Below are positions 4,107 through 6,961 of a DNA stretch of 6,961 bases, piece by piece. The stretch is taken from assembly GCA_003978475.1 (NCBI GenBank), contig QNZR01000003.1:1-6961 (forward strand). The letters run 5' to 3'. Every line of letters begins with the position of its first letter. Position 1 is the first letter of the stretch. Both the position numbers and the translations under genes were made by a program. A model generated the notes under the pieces. It ran no database searches, was not told where the DNA came from, and was given only the letters and a program-made list of their open reading frames with translations. The DNA is from Sulfurimonas sp. Its GTDB lineage: Bacteria; Campylobacterota; Campylobacteria; Campylobacterales; Sulfurimonadaceae.

Positions 4107-6961
4107 TTACTCGCTACTGATGGTAATGATTCTGTCGCCGCGTTGCAGTTTAATGCTGATAGGATCGGTCTTCTTTTTGAAGAAAAGGAGAAACTTTAAG
4201 GTTTCGAGCTTGGGAATCTCCTGATCATCCAATGCTAGCAGAGTATCGCCTTTTTGAATGCCCAATGTCGATGCCAAAGAATCTTTAAGGACACTTAAAA
4301 CCTTTAACTGTTTGGCGGTGTCAAGCATCACCCCTAATTTGAGCGGTTCTTTAACCTGCATTTGATTGGTGTAGAGAATAAAATCGGCACTGTTTTCTAC
4401 CGTAGGCATGTCTTGTACAATGATGCTGTAAGGCAGATTCAGTCGTCGATGAAGACGTTTAGGAATACCATGATGATTGATGATGTGTCCGACGCCGGCA
4501 AGTACGACAAATGTATCGACATGATGCGTTTGAAGGTAAGTGGCCGCCGTTGCTGCCATGGTCTCTTCCCAAAGAATTTGGGACTGGTAGAGAAAATCAT
4601 TGTTGGGAGCGGTACTGTTTTTGTCTTGCATTGCTTTGATGTGTTCATTGGCACTAAAAATGGCATTGAGATGATTTCTGTACGTACCGTCGGTAAAATC
4701 AAGCGTTTCGGGAAGCATGGCTTTTTCGTCATCACTAAGGGCATACAGACCATTTTTGGTCACTTTTTTGACAATCTCTTTCTCAAGATTGAGTGCGACG
4801 ACGGGAATACCGTTTTCTCGGGCATACTCCATAATGGGCTTGTAAAGATTGTAGTTGTATTTCCAGCGTATGAAATATTCACTGCGTTGCAAAAACGTCT
4901 TCTCATCAATTTTTTTCGCGATATAATCATCCAAAACCGGCTGGAATTTGCGTTGGAACATCTCCATGCCTATGGCAACCTTTTTGCCCTGCCGATGAAG
5001 CGCTTTAATGATTTCGAGTTGATTGACATGATGGACATAGGTGGTATGCGCCTCCCCGACGAAGACCACTTTTTTATCTTCAATAGCATTCATGAGTGTG
5101 TTGAAATCCTGGTTTTTCGGAACGCGAACCACCTGCTTTTCTTTACTGACCGGGAAGATGCTACCACGTTGTGTCGGCAGTATGGACTCTGCTTTGAGTT
5201 GACCGTTTTGAAAGTGCAAGAAGGAGTATGTGCCATAATGAGAGACTTTTCCTGCGGCTTTCATTGCTTCACCGGGGCTGGACGCCTCGCTGTAGGCGAC
5301 AACCTTGCGAGGGCTCCACGGGTTACGTTCCACCTGAAATATGAAACCCTCGGTAGCATGATGCAGATTCGGCAGGGATTTTTCTGCCAGATCTCTGGCA
5401 TCGGATAAAAAGAGAATATTGTTCTGCTGCATCTGAAGAAAGGTCAGATCATGAGGACGTATTTGAGTGGCACCGCTAAATACACTTTGAACATTGGTAA
5501 AAAGCCAATCTTTACCGGTGACGACCAGCAGATGTTCGTCGGCAATGAGCTTGGCGATATTGGGTGTGCTCTCTTTAGGCGAGAGGGTTCGAAACAGATC
5601 ATAATCCCGGTCAAAAATAAGTTCTACAGGACGGTGTTTCAAGGGCAGTGTGATATTGGTATCTCCCTCTACGGTAACCAGAAAATTCTCTTCGCCGTTA
5701 GTGGTTTTGACGACAAACGGGGCTTGGTAACCATGATGCTTGTCCTGATCATGGGGCACGTTAATATGAAGCCGGTAGTGGCCATTTTCATAGCCTAAAC
5801 TCATTGACGTGGGCTTGAAATGGATGATATCATGATGTTCAAACATATTGTGAATGATATCGGTGCAGTCTTTTTGTGTATAGCGTGTAAAAAAGTCGGC
5901 AATATCGGCATAGGTGGCATATTGGAATCGGTAGGCTTGGTAAAAGGCTTTGAGCGCATCAAAAAAGAGGGCATCATCACCCAGATAGCGTCGCAGTGTA
6001 TGAAAGGCAAAGGCACCTTTTCCGTAACCTATTGCCATCGAAGCACGATCGGTACGTTGTTTAAAGTCAGATAGCGAGGTTAGGTTGTCATGATGGACAT
6101 AGGCGGCAAAGTTCTCTAAGAGGTTTTTTCGGTATTGCCACCCCTGCGCTTTGCGTTCGCTATAGTAGTGGTCTGCCAAATAGGTGCTCAGACCCTCCAC
6201 CCAGTTCCCCTGGTTGAAATCATTAAAAACACTGTTGCCAAACCACTGATGGACAATCTCGTGTCCGAGTGAGACATCCAGTAGAAACGGTTTGTCAATA
6301 ATTTTATCGCCAATTAGTGTGAATGTCGGCATGGAGTAGCCGGTTTGAAAGCTGTTTTCAACGACACTAAAACGGGTATAGGGAAAAGAGCCGAGCAGGC
6401 TTTCGTACTCATCGATATAATGGATGACTTTATCAATATAAGTCGATGCGAGGTGAGCATGTTTTTTGAACAGATAGGTTGAGACGGTTATGCCGTGATG
6501 GGTTTGTGAATGAACAACAAAATCTTTGGAGGCAATGAGGTTGATGTGATCAATCGGTTTGGACATCTTAAAGGTGTAGCGAACGTTTTGCTCTTTGGTG
6601 TTGTGCGTAACGGTTTCCTCCTCGCTTTCACTCACAGCAATAAAACCCTCAGGAAGCGTTACATGTAATTCGTAAGTACACAATTTGCTGTTTTGCGGAA
6701 GCCACGCATTGCCTAAAAAGATAAAATCTTCCTCAATAGAACCGGGCAGGGTTTTTTCATACGAAAAATGGAGCGATTGTGTCGGTTGTTGTCCGGGTGT
6801 CAGAGGAAAATCCTCAAGGTTGCGAATGTGAGAGCGGTTAGTGTCGGTAATGGTGACTTCGGCAGTGAGTTGATGCTGTTTGGGATCGAGTGTTGCATCA
6901 ATGGTGTAGTGACACTGTGCCTGCAGTGTCAGAAATAGTATGAAAGGGAGAAAAAAATAAT
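4107..6961 (-). CDS. Exported M1-type metallopeptidase / ChaN-like / PDZ fusion protein (5' end beyond window)
   Basis: The frame stays open to the window edge: 950 residues are visible and probably only a few N-terminal ones are missing. The visible start is a signal peptide (LFFLPFILFLTLQAQC), then an M1-like beta region (HYTIDATLDPKQHQLTAEV). Numbering from the first visible residue, HEIVHQWFGN (233-242) supplies two zinc histidines and the catalytic Glu234, and GNWVEGL supplies Glu255. The M1 exopeptidase motif GxMEN is absent, with TGYSMPTFTLIG (207-218) in its place. A C-terminal beta part and an alpha/beta domain (about 460-600) follow. A ChaN/DUF399-like domain covers about 615-860 (FVGEAHTT, GMEMFQR, LAGVGHIINHHG), a fold shared with EreA and TIKI/TraB, and in ChaN linked to haem binding. 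A PDZ domain ends it (about 872-949; LGIQKGDTLLALDD). It is likely periplasmic. Cys16 has Gln before it, so a lipobox is doubtful. Histidine content is high (47 residues, eight HH pairs). The substrate is unknown. Confidence 0.88.
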   Translation of the reverse strand, partial: YFFLPFILFLTLQAQCHYTIDATLDPKQHQLTAEVTITDTNRSHIRNLEDFPLTPGQQPTQSLHFSYEKTLPGSIEEDFIFLGNAWLPQNSKLCTYELHVTLPEGFIAVSESEEETVTHNTKEQNVRYTFKMSKPIDHINLIASKDFVVHSQTHHGITVSTYLFKKHAHLASTYIDKVIHYIDEYESLLGSFPYTRFSVVENSFQTGYSMPTFTLIGDKIIDKPFLLDVSLGHEIVHQWFGNSVFNDFNQGNWVEGLSTYLADHYYSERKAQGWQYRKNLLENFAAYVHHDNLTSLSDFKQRTDRASMAIGYGKGAFAFHTLRRYLGDDALFFDALKAFYQAYRFQYATYADIADFFTRYTQKDCTDIIHNMFEHHDIIHFKPTSMSLGYENGHYRLHINVPHDQDKHHGYQAPFVVKTTNGEENFLVTVEGDTNITLPLKHRPVELIFDRDYDLFRTLSPKESTPNIAKLIADEHLLVVTGKDWLFTNVQSVFSGATQIRPHDLTFLQMQQNNILFLSDARDLAEKSLPNLHHATEGFIFQVERNPWSPRKVVAYSEASSPGEAMKAAGKVSHYGTYSFLHFQNGQLKAESILPTQRGSIFPVSKEKQVVRVPKNQDFNTLMNAIEDKKVVFVGEAHTTYVHHVNQLEIIKALHRQGKKVAIGMEMFQRKFQPVLDDYIAKKIDEKTFLQRSEYFIRWKYNYNLYKPIMEYARENGIPVVALNLEKEIVKKVTKNGLYALSDDEKAMLPETLDFTDGTYRNHLNAIFSANEHIKAMQDKNSTAPNNDFLYQSQILWEETMAATAATYLQTHHVDTFVVLAGVGHIINHHGIPKRLHRRLNLPYSIIVQDMPTVENSADFILYTNQMQVKEPLKLGVMLDTAKQLKVLSVLKDSLASTLGIQKGDTLLALDDQEIPKLETLKFLLFFKKKTDPISIKLQRGDRIITISSE

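Noticed and set aside
4362..5408. Long plus-strand ORF of 348 codons opposite the fusion gene
   Set aside because: It is antisense to well-conserved ChaN and linker coding sequence, its translation resembles no family, and no ribosome site or promoter supports it. It is a shadow frame.
6659..6668. TTACATGTAA palindrome inside the fusion gene, resembling the tandem operator
   Set aside because: It is one short copy within conserved coding sequence (ELHVT), without a partner, and can be explained by codons alone.

Overview
The window reads as a chromosomal segment of a Campylobacterota (epsilonproteobacterial) bacterium, probably a free-living relative of Sulfurimonas, Sulfuricurvum or Sulfurovum. 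This is inferred from recognisable protein families and from the order S41 protease - purC - purS - purQ - exported protein, which I recall from Campylobacter jejuni (Cj0511-Cj0515); no search was run. Every gene I can support is on the minus strand, so the biological reading direction is from position 6961 down to 1.

Region 6961-4107 is one large exported protein, cut at its 5' end by the window edge. It has a signal peptide, an M1-type (aminopeptidase-like) zinc metallopeptidase region, an alpha/beta linker domain, a ChaN/DUF399-like (TIKI/EreA-type fold) domain and a C-terminal PDZ domain. The apparent TTG start at 6683 is false, because the frame stays open to the edge and encodes the signal peptide there. 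The protein is strikingly histidine-rich.

Region 4106-3759 holds a possible 23-codon ORF with a strong Shine-Dalgarno sequence. Its TGA stop overlaps the ATG of a small S4-domain RNA-binding protein (YbcJ type), which has no ribosome binding site of its own. Region 3758-3203 is a DUF2780 exported protein with its own ribosome binding site and a likely extended -10 promoter.

The 147-base gap 3202-3056 carries two perfect TTTACATGTAAA palindromes about two helical turns apart and a TATAAT promoter. It precedes a tightly packed operon: S41 carboxy-terminal processing protease (3055-1721), purC (1716-997), purS (996-754), purQ (757-83) and the first 27 codons of another signal-peptide protein (83-1). 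The gaps are 4 nt, 0 nt, a 4-nt overlap and a 1-nt overlap, so these genes are almost certainly cotranscribed and partly translationally coupled. PurS and PurQ are subunits of the small-subunit type FGAM synthase (its PurL is not in the window), and PurC acts two steps later (after PurM/PurE chemistry) in purine synthesis. No RNA gene, mobile element, CRISPR array or convincing intrinsic terminator was seen, and no gene-free stretch exceeds 150 bases.
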